A stretch of 64,000 nucleotides of DNA from Geodermatophilus amargosae (GTDB lineage: Bacteria > Actinomycetota > Actinomycetes > Mycobacteriales > Geodermatophilaceae), in contig NZ_FPBA01000025.1 in NCBI RefSeq assembly GCF_900116515.1, positions 1 through 64,000 on the forward strand, written 5' to 3'. The notes below the pieces were generated by a model. That model did no database searches. It was given only the letters and a program-made list of their open reading frames with translations, and was not told the DNA's origin. Positions within the stretch are counted from its first letter, which is position 1; every line of letters starts with the position of its first letter. Positions 1 to 8,037 of the stretch are shown in pieces. Position numbers and translations under genes: made by a program.

Positions 1-1
1 A

Positions 2-24
2 CAGTGAGCCTTTCCCGGTAGCGG
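2..24 (+). repeat. left terminal inverted repeat of IS
   Basis: Left 23-bp terminal inverted repeat of the insertion sequence, matching the right end at 19 of 23 positions in inverted orientation. Confidence 0.75.
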
Positions 25-140
25 GTGATCCGCAGGTCAGAAGCGACACGCCGACGGCGGCCAGATGACCGGAGACGACGCAGGACCTCGGTAGGAGGGA
101 CGTCCTCTCACAGATCGTCTTCCTCACCCGAGGTCCTGCT

Positions 141-992
141 GTGTCTGATCCTGTCATCTACACCGCCGTGCTCCCGGTCGATGAGGACACCGTGCAGTTC
201 GTGTCGGCGCTGCTGGCCGCCGACCGGCGCCGACGTCGCACCCGGCCCAAGCGCCGAGCGCTGGGCTGCTACCGGCAGGCGGTGCTGGTGCTGCGCTGGT
301 TGCTCGACGGCACCCGGCTGGCGCAGCTGGCCGCCGACAACGCCATCGGCCGCTCGACGGCCTACCGCTACCTGCACGAAGGCATCGACGTGCTCGCCGA
401 GCGCGCACCCGGGCTGCGCGGAGCGCTGCTGGCCGCCCGCGCCGCCGGGTATGCGCATGTCACCGTGGACGGCACGCTTATCCGCACCGACCGTTGCCAC
501 GTTCCCGGCCCGACCGCCCGGACCGACCGATCCGGCCGCCAGGTGGATCTGTGGTGGTCGGGCAAGCACGCCGCCCACGGCGGCAACGTGCAGGTCATCG
601 CCGCGCCCGACGGCTGGCCGATCTGGACCTCGCCGGTGCGGCCCGGCCGCGAGCACGACACCACCGCGCTACGCACCCATCCCGAGGCGTTACCGCTGCT
701 GGCCGAGTGGACCGACGCCGAGCACGCCGCCCTGGCCGACCTGGGCTACGAAGGCGAGCGGGAGGCGCTGACCACCCCGATCAAGCACTCCGCCGAGCGC
801 CGGCTGACTGCGGACGAGCGCTGCGTCAACCTGCTGCACGCCGCGGTCCGGGCTCCCGCCGAACGCGGCAACTCCCTGCTCAAGACCAGCTTCAAGGCGC
901 TGCGCCGGGTCAGTCTCTGCCCCTGGCGCATCGGCGCCATCACCGCCGCCGCTCTGGTCCTGCTCCACCACATGCACGACCGCACGACATGA
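141..992 (+). CDS. IS5-type DDE transposase
   Basis: Transposase of 283 aa that would catalyse cut-and-paste movement of the surrounding IS. An N-terminal helix-turn-helix-like part (about residues 50-85, containing GRSTAYRYLHEGID) precedes a DDE_4-like catalytic core. Candidate acidic residues are the Asp in HVTVDGTLIRTD, the Asp in LADLGYEGE and the Glu in PAERGNSLLK. The frame runs unbroken between the two terminal repeats, so the gene may still be active. The ATG follows a purine-rich leader about 110 bp inside the left repeat. GC content is high like the chromosome, unlike the lower-GC genes it interrupts. Confidence 0.85.
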   Translation: MSDPVIYTAVLPVDEDTVQFVSALLAADRRRRRTRPKRRALGCYRQAVLVLRWLLDGTRLAQLAADNAIGRSTAYRYLHEGIDVLAERAPGLRGALLAARAAGYAHVTVDGTLIRTDRCHVPGPTARTDRSGRQVDLWWSGKHAAHGGNVQVIAAPDGWPIWTSPVRPGREHDTTALRTHPEALPLLAEWTDAEHAALADLGYEGEREALTTPIKHSAERRLTADERCVNLLHAAVRAPAERGNSLLKTSFKALRRVSLCPWRIGAITAAALVLLHHMHDRTT

Positions 993-1009
993 TCAACACG
1001 CCGTGGAGA

Positions 1010-1032
1010 CCGTTACTGGGAATGGCTCAGTG
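1010..1032 (-). repeat. right terminal inverted repeat of IS
   Basis: Right 23-bp terminal inverted repeat. Just outside it the frame of the disrupted ABC-3C gene resumes, which fixes the insertion junction to within a few bases. Confidence 0.75.
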
Positions 1033-1370
1033 GCACGCTCTCTGCGCATCCAAAGTTCGGTGGGCACTTCAGGCGGCAGCGGTTCAGCTTCTACTCGGCC
1101 GAAGCACTGCGCATGGACGTGCGTGACGCCGTCCCGGAAGGGACGTTTGAGCGTCTCCAGGACGATATTCACGCGGGCGTCATCGAAACGGTCGAAAGCG
1201 AGCACGCCTCCGGCATGTTGCGGCTGACCGCAGCCTTGAACCACGCAACCCTACTCGACCTCAGCGCCCATCCACTGGTGTCTCTTGCCCGTCCCGACGA
1301 CCGCAAGGGAATTTGCCACCAACTCGCGAACGACCACAAGATCGCGTGGACGTCAGGCGCGACGACATGA
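1033..1370 (+). pseudogene. ABC-3C system C-terminal-domain protein, 5' end removed by IS insertion
   Basis: An open frame runs from the IS junction to a TGA and encodes about 112 residues that look like the C-terminal module of ABC-three-component (ABC-3C) systems. Recognisable stretches are HPKFGGHFRRQRFSFYS near the start and the motif GICHQLAND near the end, which I recognise from the family; this is memory, not a search. The N-terminal part, normally an effector domain, would lie left of the IS outside the window. Its stop overlaps the start of the next gene in ATGA, so the original operon was three genes. An internal ATG at 1113 could give an 85-aa stub, but the product would lack most of the protein. 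The system is therefore probably inactivated. Confidence 0.75.
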
Positions 1371-1840
1371 AACCGCTCAACAGCTCGCTCGAAGTTGGCC
1401 TTCGTGTGCTGCTGATTTTGCAGAATGCATTCCCCGAGCACCTCGATCTCAATCAGCTCGTCCTGCTCGATCACAGCGTCTTGCACAGCGCTGACCTTGG
1501 AGGCCCGGAAAGCCTGCATCCACCGGTGCCGGTCCGCGCGAGCGAGCTCGGCGTGAAACGTCAGGCAATCGAAGCGGGATTAGAGGTCATGATTCGCGCG
1601 CACTTGGCCCACGTCGGCGTCGGCGACGGCGGCATCGAGTTTTGGGCCGGCGAAGCAGCCGACGGCTTCATCAAGCTGCTGGAGACGGAGTACGCGGCTC
1701 AGCTAAGCACCCGCGCCGCCTGGGTAGTGCAACACTTCGGCACCCTAGACGAGCAGACGCTGCGTGCAGCTCTCTCCACCGTCGCTCAACACTGGTCGGA
1801 GGAGTTCGCCACGGCAGCTGCCCCAGAAGAGTTGCACTGA
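1367..1840 (+). CDS. ABC-3C system middle component (MC2-like)
   Basis: A 157-aa protein resembling the ABC-3C middle component 2 family, small proteins predicted to bridge the ATPase and the effector-bearing CTD protein. Support comes from the start MKPLNSSLEVGLRVLLIL, the stretch LLDHSVLHSADLGGPESLHP and the LGVKRQAIEAGLEVMIRA segment typical of that family. I chose the ATG that overlaps the upstream stop (ATGA), implying translational coupling; an upstream in-frame ATG would invade the CTD gene. The next gene starts 2 bp after the stop, so all three components form one operon. No signal peptide or membrane segment is present. GC content is lower than in the backbone. Confidence 0.75.
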   Translation: MKPLNSSLEVGLRVLLILQNAFPEHLDLNQLVLLDHSVLHSADLGGPESLHPPVPVRASELGVKRQAIEAGLEVMIRAHLAHVGVGDGGIEFWAGEAADGFIKLLETEYAAQLSTRAAWVVQHFGTLDEQTLRAALSTVAQHWSEEFATAAAPEELH

Positions 1841-1842
1841 CC

Positions 1843-3675
1843 ATGGCCCAACTTAAGCTCACCCACCTAACGTTTATTGGCACGTCAGTTGAGCCCGCCC
1901 AGGTGGAGTTTGGTCCGTCGGTGACCATCGTGCGCGGCCCCTCCGACACAGGAAAGTCCTTCATAGTTGACGCACTGGACTTCATGCTCGGCGCTAACGC
2001 GTTGAAGGAGATCCCTGAGCGCGAGGCGTACTCGACGGTGCTGCTTGGTCTGGAGATGCCTGACGGCGAAGCGGTGACCTTGACGCGGTCGGTCAACGGT
2101 GGAAATCTCGGGTTGTATCTGAGCGATATCCGGGACGGTCCGCTCACCATCCCTGACCAAACGCTCACACCCAAGCACAATGCTGCCTCAGTCACGAACA
2201 TCTCGCGATATCTGCTCGGTGCCATCGGCATGGACGGAAGGCAGGTCCGAAAAAACGTCCGGAACGCCACGGATAGCCTGAGTTTCCGGAATGTGGCGCA
2301 CTTGTGCGTCGTCGACGAAACTCAAATGCAGGCTGAAACGCCGCCCGCGCTCACTGGCAACTACGTGACGAAGACTAAGGAGGTCTCGGTCCTGAAAATG
2401 TTTCTTCAGGACGAGGATGACTCAGGGTTGGTTGAAGTAGAATCACAGTCGGAACTTGTAAAGCTCAGCAAGGCCAAGATTGACGTCGTCGAGCGCCTTC
2501 TGCGGGAGCTAGAGGCTCGGCTCGCGGATGAACCGGAAGCCTCCGAGCTTCGAGACCAGCTTCGACGACTCACTGCCACGATTGAGGAGCAGAGCAGCCC
2601 CATCAGCGATCTTGTTGAGTCTCGTACTGCGCTCAGCGCTGCGCTTCAGGACCGACAACGCGAGTTAGCGCAGCTTGAGACCGAATGGGGCGACACCGGC
2701 GCCCTCCAGAACCGGTTCGATATCTTGCGACGAAAGTATGACTCTGACCTAGCTCGCCTCGACACCGTGCGCGAAGCTGGCAACCTGCTCGGGTACTTCA
2801 CCGCTGGCACCTGCGCATTCTGCGGCGCCGAGCCGGAAAATCAACACAACAACACCGAATGCGATGGCGATACCACAAGCTTCGGCGCTGCTATCGACGA
2901 GCAGGTGCGCCGCACACGTGCATTGGCAGACGACTTGCAGTCGACTATTGCCGACGTGGCCGAGCGCCGCCAAGAGGTCCGACGGCTAGCGACATTGTCG
3001 ATCGGCGAGCGCGAGCGGCTGATACGAAACCTGGCCGAGGTCGAAAAAACCTTGACTCGGAGCAACACCGCTCTCAAGGACCTGCTCAGCAAGCGAGCTT
3101 CCATCGAGCGTTCCTTGGGACTTTATGACCAGATCGAGGCCCTTGAGAAGATGAAGCGAGTTGTGGTCGACGAGGCCACCGCAGAGACCGCGGCCGTGGC
3201 GGCCTCTGTAAACCTTCGGGCGCAGCGGGAATTCTCTCGCGAGCTAGTCGAACGGCTAGCGGCCTGGGGCTTCCCAAATCCTAACGACGTCCGCTACGAC
3301 GCCTCTGCCCAAGACATTGTGGCCGGCGATCAGCTCAGGTCCGCCCATGGCAAAGGTGTGCGGGCAATCTTGCATGGCGCGTTCACTCTTGGGTTAGCGA
3401 AGTACTGCTCCGACCGGGATATTCCGCACCCCGGTTTCGTAGTTCTCGACAGCCCGCTTGTCACCTATCGGCCGCCTGATCAAATGCAGGCCGAGGACGG
3501 AGAACCGCCAGCAGACGTAGTCACGGCGTTCTACCAAGACATCCAGCGCCACGCCATCGGCCAGGTGATCGTCATGGAGAACACGGATCCCACTGAAGCG
3601 CTCGACGCACAGACAACCGACATTATCTTTACCGCCAGTGGCTTCGGACGATACGGTTTCTTCCCAGTCGAGTGA
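1843..3675 (+). CDS. ABC-3C system SMC/Rad50-like ATPase
   Basis: A 610-aa ABC ATPase of the Rad50/SMC kind, the motor of the ABC-3C system. Walker A is GPSDTGKS (about residues 32-39) and a Walker B/D-loop-like segment FVVLDSPL lies near residue 533. Long charged heptad-rich coiled-coil arms fill the middle, interrupted near residues 324-340 by a Cys pair and a third Cys (CAFCGAEPENQHNNTEC), a zinc-hook or ribbon-like tip as in Rad50. The canonical LSGG signature is not obvious; HGKGVRAIL occupies the expected place before Walker B. The start 2 bp after the middle-component stop is preferred over an upstream in-frame ATG that would overlap that gene. ABC-3C systems are predicted nucleic-acid-sensing conflict systems; the sensed signal here is unknown. 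Confidence 0.8.
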   Translation: MAQLKLTHLTFIGTSVEPAQVEFGPSVTIVRGPSDTGKSFIVDALDFMLGANALKEIPEREAYSTVLLGLEMPDGEAVTLTRSVNGGNLGLYLSDIRDGPLTIPDQTLTPKHNAASVTNISRYLLGAIGMDGRQVRKNVRNATDSLSFRNVAHLCVVDETQMQAETPPALTGNYVTKTKEVSVLKMFLQDEDDSGLVEVESQSELVKLSKAKIDVVERLLRELEARLADEPEASELRDQLRRLTATIEEQSSPISDLVESRTALSAALQDRQRELAQLETEWGDTGALQNRFDILRRKYDSDLARLDTVREAGNLLGYFTAGTCAFCGAEPENQHNNTECDGDTTSFGAAIDEQVRRTRALADDLQSTIADVAERRQEVRRLATLSIGERERLIRNLAEVEKTLTRSNTALKDLLSKRASIERSLGLYDQIEALEKMKRVVVDEATAETAAVAASVNLRAQREFSRELVERLAAWGFPNPNDVRYDASAQDIVAGDQLRSAHGKGVRAILHGAFTLGLAKYCSDRDIPHPGFVVLDSPLVTYRPPDQMQAEDGEPPADVVTAFYQDIQRHAIGQVIVMENTDPTEALDAQTTDIIFTASGFGRYGFFPVE

Positions 3676-3885
3676 GGTGCGAGCCGCTCCGTGGTTCAAC
3701 ACGCGCATCTACATCTTTGACCCACTGTCCTTCTAACGCATGCGCCTCCCTCGGGCGTCACTCACCCATCTGTCAGGGCGTCGACGGTTGGCAGCAGTCT
3801 TCTAACAGTTCTCATCGCGCGGCGGAGTAAACAAGATCACGGACCCTGTGCACGGGACCCGGCGGCCCTCTTGCCAGCGACTGCG

Positions 3886-4863
3886 CTAGGAAGCGGCCGC
3901 CTTGTCCTTGCCTTGGTTGCCCCCGAGAGCACGAAGCGCGCTGTCCAGCATCTCGACTAACTTGGGATCAAAGTCGGATGCCGACGTGTCGACGAAAGCG
4001 GAAGGGCGATCGATGTTCCAGTTCGCGAACGCCTCCTTAAGTTCAGGCCAGGTCGCGCGCTGCCCGTAGACTCGGAGGTAGAACCGACCAAAAGCGATGG
4101 CATGAAGGCGGTCGGCGCACTTCAGAGCCTCGACCGTGAAGGACCTGCCCAGGGAGAATGTGTACTTCGCGCAAGCCCCTAGAAGTGCGATGACAACCAC
4201 CGCACGAAGGGTGGTGTAGGCAAATTCTACCCACCCGCTCGTGGCGGCTGGCGTTCGCCCCAGAACAGTCACGACGAATCCGAGTGCGCCGATCAAGGCC
4301 AGTAAACCAAGGATGTACCAAGTCATGCCGAGGACTCGGTAGCGGCGTTCGGACCGTTCTTGAGCCGCAATGGCCTCACCAACGTACTCTGCTGCATTAT
4401 CCTCGATAAACTTTCGGGTCTCTTCTTCCTTCTCTTCTGCCGCCGCCCTGTTGCCGAGGAAGGTAGCAACGGCGCTCGCAACCTTCAGAGCGGTTCCCTC
4501 GGCGTCGTCGCTAAGGTCCCTGATCACCTGCACGGTTTGAATCGGCGGTGGGATTCGGATGTCGCCAAGAATGATTGGGACGACAAGCATCCGACCCGAG
4601 TCGCGTGCGTAGGCTAGGGCGGCTCCAAGTTCCGTCATCACGAACGGAGACTGAGTGGAGTTTGTCGAGAGAACCGAGACCAGCACTTCCGCCGAGCGCA
4701 GCGCCTCGTTTAACACCTCCTGCCAATCCTGACCAGGTGTAAGGATAGCGTCATCAGTAAGGACGGTGTGCCCCAATGTCTGCAAGGACGAGGCCAGCGT
4801 CTCGACATACGAGACATCGGAACGGCTGTAAGAGATGAAGATTTTCGCCATAACCCTACTCAT
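3886..4863 (-). CDS. TIR-domain protein with two membrane segments
   Basis: A 325-aa protein with an N-terminal TIR domain ([10 protein letters not shown] at the start, [12 protein letters not shown] with candidate catalytic Glu78), a charged helical linker (about residues 140-175), two predicted membrane helices (about 178-201 and 217-237) and a soluble C-terminal part of about 85 residues that I do not recognise. Bacterial TIR domains with this Glu are often NAD-consuming defence effectors; that activity here is inference. Translation could also begin at the Met four residues in (4851), directly before AKIFISYS. It converges with the ABC-3C operon across about 210 bp, and no obvious partner gene lies beside it, so it is either a stand-alone TIR-2TM effector or regulated by an unlinked sensor. 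Confidence 0.8.
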
Positions 4864-5150
4864 TCGCAGAAGCCACGCGTCTCTGGGCGCGGCGCGCGTA
4901 GCCTAGCGACTTGAGCTGAGACTCCCGCTAAACGATCTCCGCCCGGCTCGATTGCCAGTCCCCCAAGATGTTCTCTTGGCCAGGCGGGGCAACCTGGCCT
5001 TGATGTTCCGTCGGTCAAGATGCAAGGCGTGACGGGGACGATCCACGCTGTCCCGCAGGTCGTCGGGGTGCTTCCTCGATGCCGCCATGCCTCTCATCCT
5101 CACGTGCATTGGGAGCCTCCATCGGACCCGGGGCGGGACAGACTTGCGGA
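4864..5150. other. intergenic stretch, no gene seen
   Basis: Between the TIR gene and the phage-type gene pair I see no credible reading frame, tRNA or clear hairpin. It should hold the promoter of the leftward TIR gene. Confidence 0.5.
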
Positions 5151-5498
5151 TTACCGGAGCTCCAGGACGTCGGGGTTCGGTCCCAGGCACCACTGCCACA
5201 GCGGGACGATGTAGCGGCCGGGGGTCGTCTGGTGGCGCCGCCAGTAGCCGTGCAGAGCGCAGATGCGCCACTGGTAGGCCGGCGGCGTCTCGTCCCACTC
5301 GTCGGCGGTCAGACGGGTGTAGCAGCGCGGGCAGCGGTCCTCCAGCAGCGCGGCGATGACGTGCAGGCTGTACATCTCCTCGGCGTCGACCCATGCGGGC
5401 ACGTACACCGTCACCACCGGCCGGGCCGGGGAGCGCACGGGCGGGTCCGGTGGGGACGTGGGCAAGTCGACCCACGGGCTCGGGGACCAGGTGGTCAT
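5151..5498 (-). CDS. small hypothetical protein, actinophage/island type
   Basis: A 115-aa protein of unknown function. The start is the ATG overlapping the stop of the upstream gene (ATGA), giving MTTWSPSPWVDLP; longer in-frame versions are arginine-rich read-through of the upstream gene's other frame. After a Pro-rich start it has a segment VTVYVPAWVDAEEMYS and a possible zinc site made of CPRCYTRL and a later Cys/His pair (ICALHGYW). No membrane segment or signal peptide. Translational coupling with the upstream gene suggests they act together, probably as leftovers of a phage or integrative element. Confidence 0.6.
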   Translation of the reverse strand: MTTWSPSPWVDLPTSPPDPPVRSPARPVVTVYVPAWVDAEEMYSLHVIAALLEDRCPRCYTRLTADEWDETPPAYQWRICALHGYWRRHQTTPGRYIVPLWQWCLGPNPDVLELR

Positions 5499-5911
5499 CG
5501 GGGCGGCTCCTCGCGGATAGCGGCGGTCACGGCGTCGGGGTCCGGGGCGAGCAGGTGCCGGTTCCGGGTGAGCACGTCGGCGTAGGCGGCGTCGTCGGGC
5601 CGGTAGTCCGCGACCCGCGTCGCCCAGGGCATGAGTTCCGCGGGGTCGTTGGCGCACCAGTCGCTGAACGCCCCGTCGGACGAGTCGGCGTAGATCGCGA
5701 GCAGCACGTCGGCGGGGATGGTGTGGCAGGCGGCGGTGCGCTCGTCGAGGTGGGCGAACAGCTTCCCCAGGTCGGTGAACTGGATGCTGACCGAGCTGGA
5801 AGGGAGCGCGCAGCCGCAGCACTCGATGCAGCCGGCGACGTGCTCGTACACGTACACGTCCTCGTACACGTACACGTCGGAGCCGTCCCAGCCGAACCGG
5901 GCGTAGCTCAT
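5495..5911 (-). CDS. hypothetical protein, actinophage type
   Basis: A 138-aa acidic protein beginning MSYARFGWDGSDVYVYE. Openings of the form MSYARW/F..SDVYVYEH..G..ECCGC are familiar from small genes of actinophages and integrative elements, function unknown. The cysteine cluster CIECCGC (about residues 28-34) could bind metal. The middle part LGKLFAHLDERTAACHTIPADVL is a helix typical of these phage proteins. It contains a perfect 18-bp tandem duplication that repeats the VYVYED segment. It is the first gene of a two-gene overlapping pair. Confidence 0.65.
   Translation of the reverse strand: MSYARFGWDGSDVYVYEDVYVYEHVAGCIECCGCALPSSSVSIQFTDLGKLFAHLDERTAACHTIPADVLLAIYADSSDGAFSDWCANDPAELMPWATRVADYRPDDAAYADVLTRNRHLLAPDPDAVTAAIREEPPR
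5843..5878. repeat. 18-bp tandem duplication inside a coding region
   Basis: Two perfect adjacent copies of CTCGTACACGTACACGTC, which in the gene add six residues (VYVYED-type) in frame. Confidence 0.9.
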
Positions 5912-6024
5912 GCGATCACCTTGACCGCGGACGGCGGGATGCCCCGAGCGCGTATGTCGGGTTCTGACGCATGCGGACTAGGAGAGCAGGCCTAATGGGC
6001 TTACGTCGCGCCCTGTAGCTCGTA

Positions 6025-6234
6025 TCAGTCGTGGAAGCGCAGCACTGGCTCGCGGAAGCCGCCCTGCGGGCCGCGGTCCAGGCGCAGTGACGTCGACGCG
6101 CCGGAGCGCAGCTTCTCGACATGCTCGTCGCACAGCGCGAGCTCGACCTCCCGGGCGACGAAGTTCAGAGACCCAATTTGCGTCGCCGGCTGGTCGCAGG
6201 CGTCGGCGTTGCACGTGCGCCCGAGGTCGGTCAT
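6025..6234 (-). CDS. small Cys/His protein, island type
   Basis: A 69-aa protein beginning MTDLGRTCNADACDQPATQ. Two cysteines close together (residues 8 and 13) and a later C-x2-H (CDEH, residues 35-38) could form a small zinc site. Translation could also start four codons upstream at MLGF. Function unknown; similar short proteins with this CDEHVEKLR-type ending occur in actinobacterial accessory DNA as far as I can recall. It lies just downstream of a decayed transposase on the same strand. Confidence 0.5.
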   Translation of the reverse strand: MTDLGRTCNADACDQPATQIGSLNFVAREVELALCDEHVEKLRSGASTSLRLDRGPQGGFREPVLRFHD

Positions 6235-6431
6235 GAAGCCCAGCATGCAGGAGGGCGAAGTCAGGGGCGCGCTGCGCGGACGGTCACAGCGTGTCGAGGA
6301 GGGTCGCCCGGTGAGCGGGCACCCAGTGCAGCCGATCTTGCCACCGGCCGGGCGCTCACTCGACCTCGAGGAGGCACAGCCCCCACCAGCCGTCCTCCGG
6401 CGCGGCGGCGACCGACCAAGGAGACGTTGCA

Positions 6432-6830
6432 TTAGTCGGTGGGGAGCCTGCGAGCGCAGATGAGGGTGACTGCCAGACGGACCAGCGCGGCGATAGCCAT
6501 GGCGGAGCGGGTCGTAGCGCAGCGCCAGGCGTTTGTAGGACAGCAGCCAGCCCCAGCGTGTGCTCGACGACCCAGCAACGACCAAGCTGAGTGCTGGAGT
6601 CCCGGCCGATGCGAGAGATCCGCTCAGTGATGCCGCTCTGGCGCAGGTAGAGGCGGACTCTTCCGACGCCTCGGCATACCCAACGCCGCTCCCCCCTCAG
6701 CCAACGAACCTTCCCGCGCCTGGAGAAGCCAAGATTGCGAGCCGACACCTCTTGCATCTCGGCGACACGGCGCCGACCCAGGCAGGGCTTCTTCATCCGC
6801 GGGCACCAACCTCACTCGCACGTCATGGCT
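6432..6830 (-). pseudogene. decayed IS5-type transposase, C-terminal part
   Basis: Fragments of one transposase appear in different frames of the minus strand. LYLRQSGITERISRIGRD with DSSTQLGRCWVVEHT is in one frame, RWGWLLSYKRLALRYDPLRH in another, and the end IAALVRLAVTLICARRLPTD plus a stop in a third. Together they follow the usual C-terminal order of IS5-type transposases (SSTRLGRHRWVVERTLAWL..YRRLA.RY...), so at least two frameshifts have accumulated. The N-terminal half is not recognisable and terminal repeats were not found. It is a different element from the intact IS at the window start. Confidence 0.7.
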
Positions 6831-6996
6831 GCCTCGATTCACTCGTCACAACGAGTTGCTGGCCCGACAGTGCATGAGGTGTGTCGCCTCGTGATCATGA
6901 ATGCTCCAGTTGAGTTGGAACGGCGACTCCGGTCAGGCGGAGCCGCCAGCGCTGCAGCCTCAGGACACGAGCGGACGCGGCAGCCCTACGGCTGGC

Positions 6997-7764
6997 TCAC
7001 GAGCGACGAACGGAGATCTGCAACAGGTCGTCGTCCGCCGCTGCCGCCAACTGAGCCACCTGATCGCGGTGCAGCCTCTGCGGCCGGCTGATGAGCCAGT
7101 CGGCCAGGTGCTCTCCCTCGACGTAGGTCACCCCGCCGGCGCTCTCGACGCGCTGCGGGAACCGAGCCCACACCACGACCACTGGTTCGGGCTGAGGGAC
7201 GGCCAGGCCGCTCCGGAGCGCAAGGGCACGGGCTACCGCAGTCCCGGCGCGTGCCTGCCTTCCGCGCTGTCCACGGGCGGTCCACGCCGCGTCCGGGTTG
7301 TCCCTCGGCGTGATGGTCGCTCCGGCGTCGTCGACGTTCACCACGCCGCTCCACGCCTTGCTGTCGAGCACGAAGACACCGGCGGGCCCGACCACCAGGT
7401 GGTCGACGTTGCCGGCTCGAGGCCAATCGAGGTCGTGCACCACATGCCAGCCCGACCGCAGGAGGGGCCTGAGCGCCCGCGCGGTGTGCCGCTCCCCTTC
7501 TGCGCCTGTCCCCCATCGCTCGATGTGCTGGGGCGGCGACTTCCAGGCGACGACGAAGAGCGCCAGGCCTGCACCGAGCACGACGCCACCGTTCCAACGC
7601 AGCCAGCCGTCCGTGAACGCGGTGAGGGCGATCGCCGCAACCAGGAAGGGCGACACGATCAGGAGCAACGGTCCGAGGACCCGTTGCCGCCACCGACGGC
7701 GCAGCCGTCGGTAGTGCTGCTCGGCGTACCGACCGGCTCGGGACGAGCGCTTCCACGAGCTCAC
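6997..7764 (-). CDS. NERD (nuclease-related) domain protein, membrane-anchored
   Basis: A 255-aa protein. Two hydrophobic helices near the N-terminus (VLGPLLLIVSPFLVAAIAL and GGVVLGAGLALFVVAW) are followed by a NERD domain: GAEGERHTARALRPLL, then GNVDHLVVGPAGVFVLDSKA with the Asp and Asp-x-Lys expected of a restriction-endonuclease-like fold. NERD proteins are predicted nucleases whose substrates are mostly unknown. I start at GTG (VSSWKRSSRAGRY); the frame is open further upstream but that sequence reads like non-coding DNA. It is divergent from the integrase and so is cargo of the same island. Confidence 0.75.
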   Translation of the reverse strand: MSSWKRSSRAGRYAEQHYRRLRRRWRQRVLGPLLLIVSPFLVAAIALTAFTDGWLRWNGGVVLGAGLALFVVAWKSPPQHIERWGTGAEGERHTARALRPLLRSGWHVVHDLDWPRAGNVDHLVVGPAGVFVLDSKAWSGVVNVDDAGATITPRDNPDAAWTARGQRGRQARAGTAVARALALRSGLAVPQPEPVVVVWARFPQRVESAGGVTYVEGEHLADWLISRPQRLHRDQVAQLAAAADDDLLQISVRRS

Positions 7765-8037
7765 GACGTCACCATCGGCCAAGCGGCGCCCGACAGCAGT
7801 CGGGTGGCCTCGTACCTCACCACTGCAGGGGAACTGGAGGCTTTCTGCAGTCCCGTCTTGAGGCTGACAAGGCGGCCTTGAGCCACCGGTCCGGCTGCGG
7901 TGCACGGAACTCCGTCCGTCCACAGGCGCCGCCCGCTCCACAAATCCCGCCGGACGCGTCCACTGCCTGCGGCTCCGCGCTAGTCCGTGGGATTAGCGGC
8001 TGGAGATCCCGCCCGCTCGGTCTGGCGAGGAGACGGC

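Larger units (their letters stand above)
2..1032 (+). mobile_element. IS5-type insertion sequence
   Basis: A complete-looking insertion sequence of about 1.03 kb: one transposase gene bounded by imperfect 23-bp terminal inverted repeats that match at 19 of 23 positions (left arm CAGTGAGCCTTTCCCGGTAG..., right arm read inward CACTGAGCCATTCCCAGTAA...). It lies inside the coding sequence of an ABC-3C component, because the reading frame to its right resumes immediately as the C-terminal part of that protein. The left flank is outside the window, so the target-site duplication cannot be checked. Family assignment rests on the DDE transposase and on element size and is a family-level call only. 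Confidence 0.8.

Noticed and set aside
5945..5965. Possible att copy of the rnpB 3' end (GTATGTCGGGTTCTG against GTACGCCGGGTTCTG)
   Set aside because: Only 13 of 15 bases match and such a match is expected by chance when any part of rnpB is allowed.
6356..6796. A 146-codon minus-strand frame as an intact gene
   Set aside because: It contains only part of a frameshifted transposase and joins unrelated sequence at both ends.
7765..8037. Possible excisionase or small gene between the NERD and integrase genes
   Set aside because: No frame with a credible start, ribosome site or helix-turn-helix could be found.
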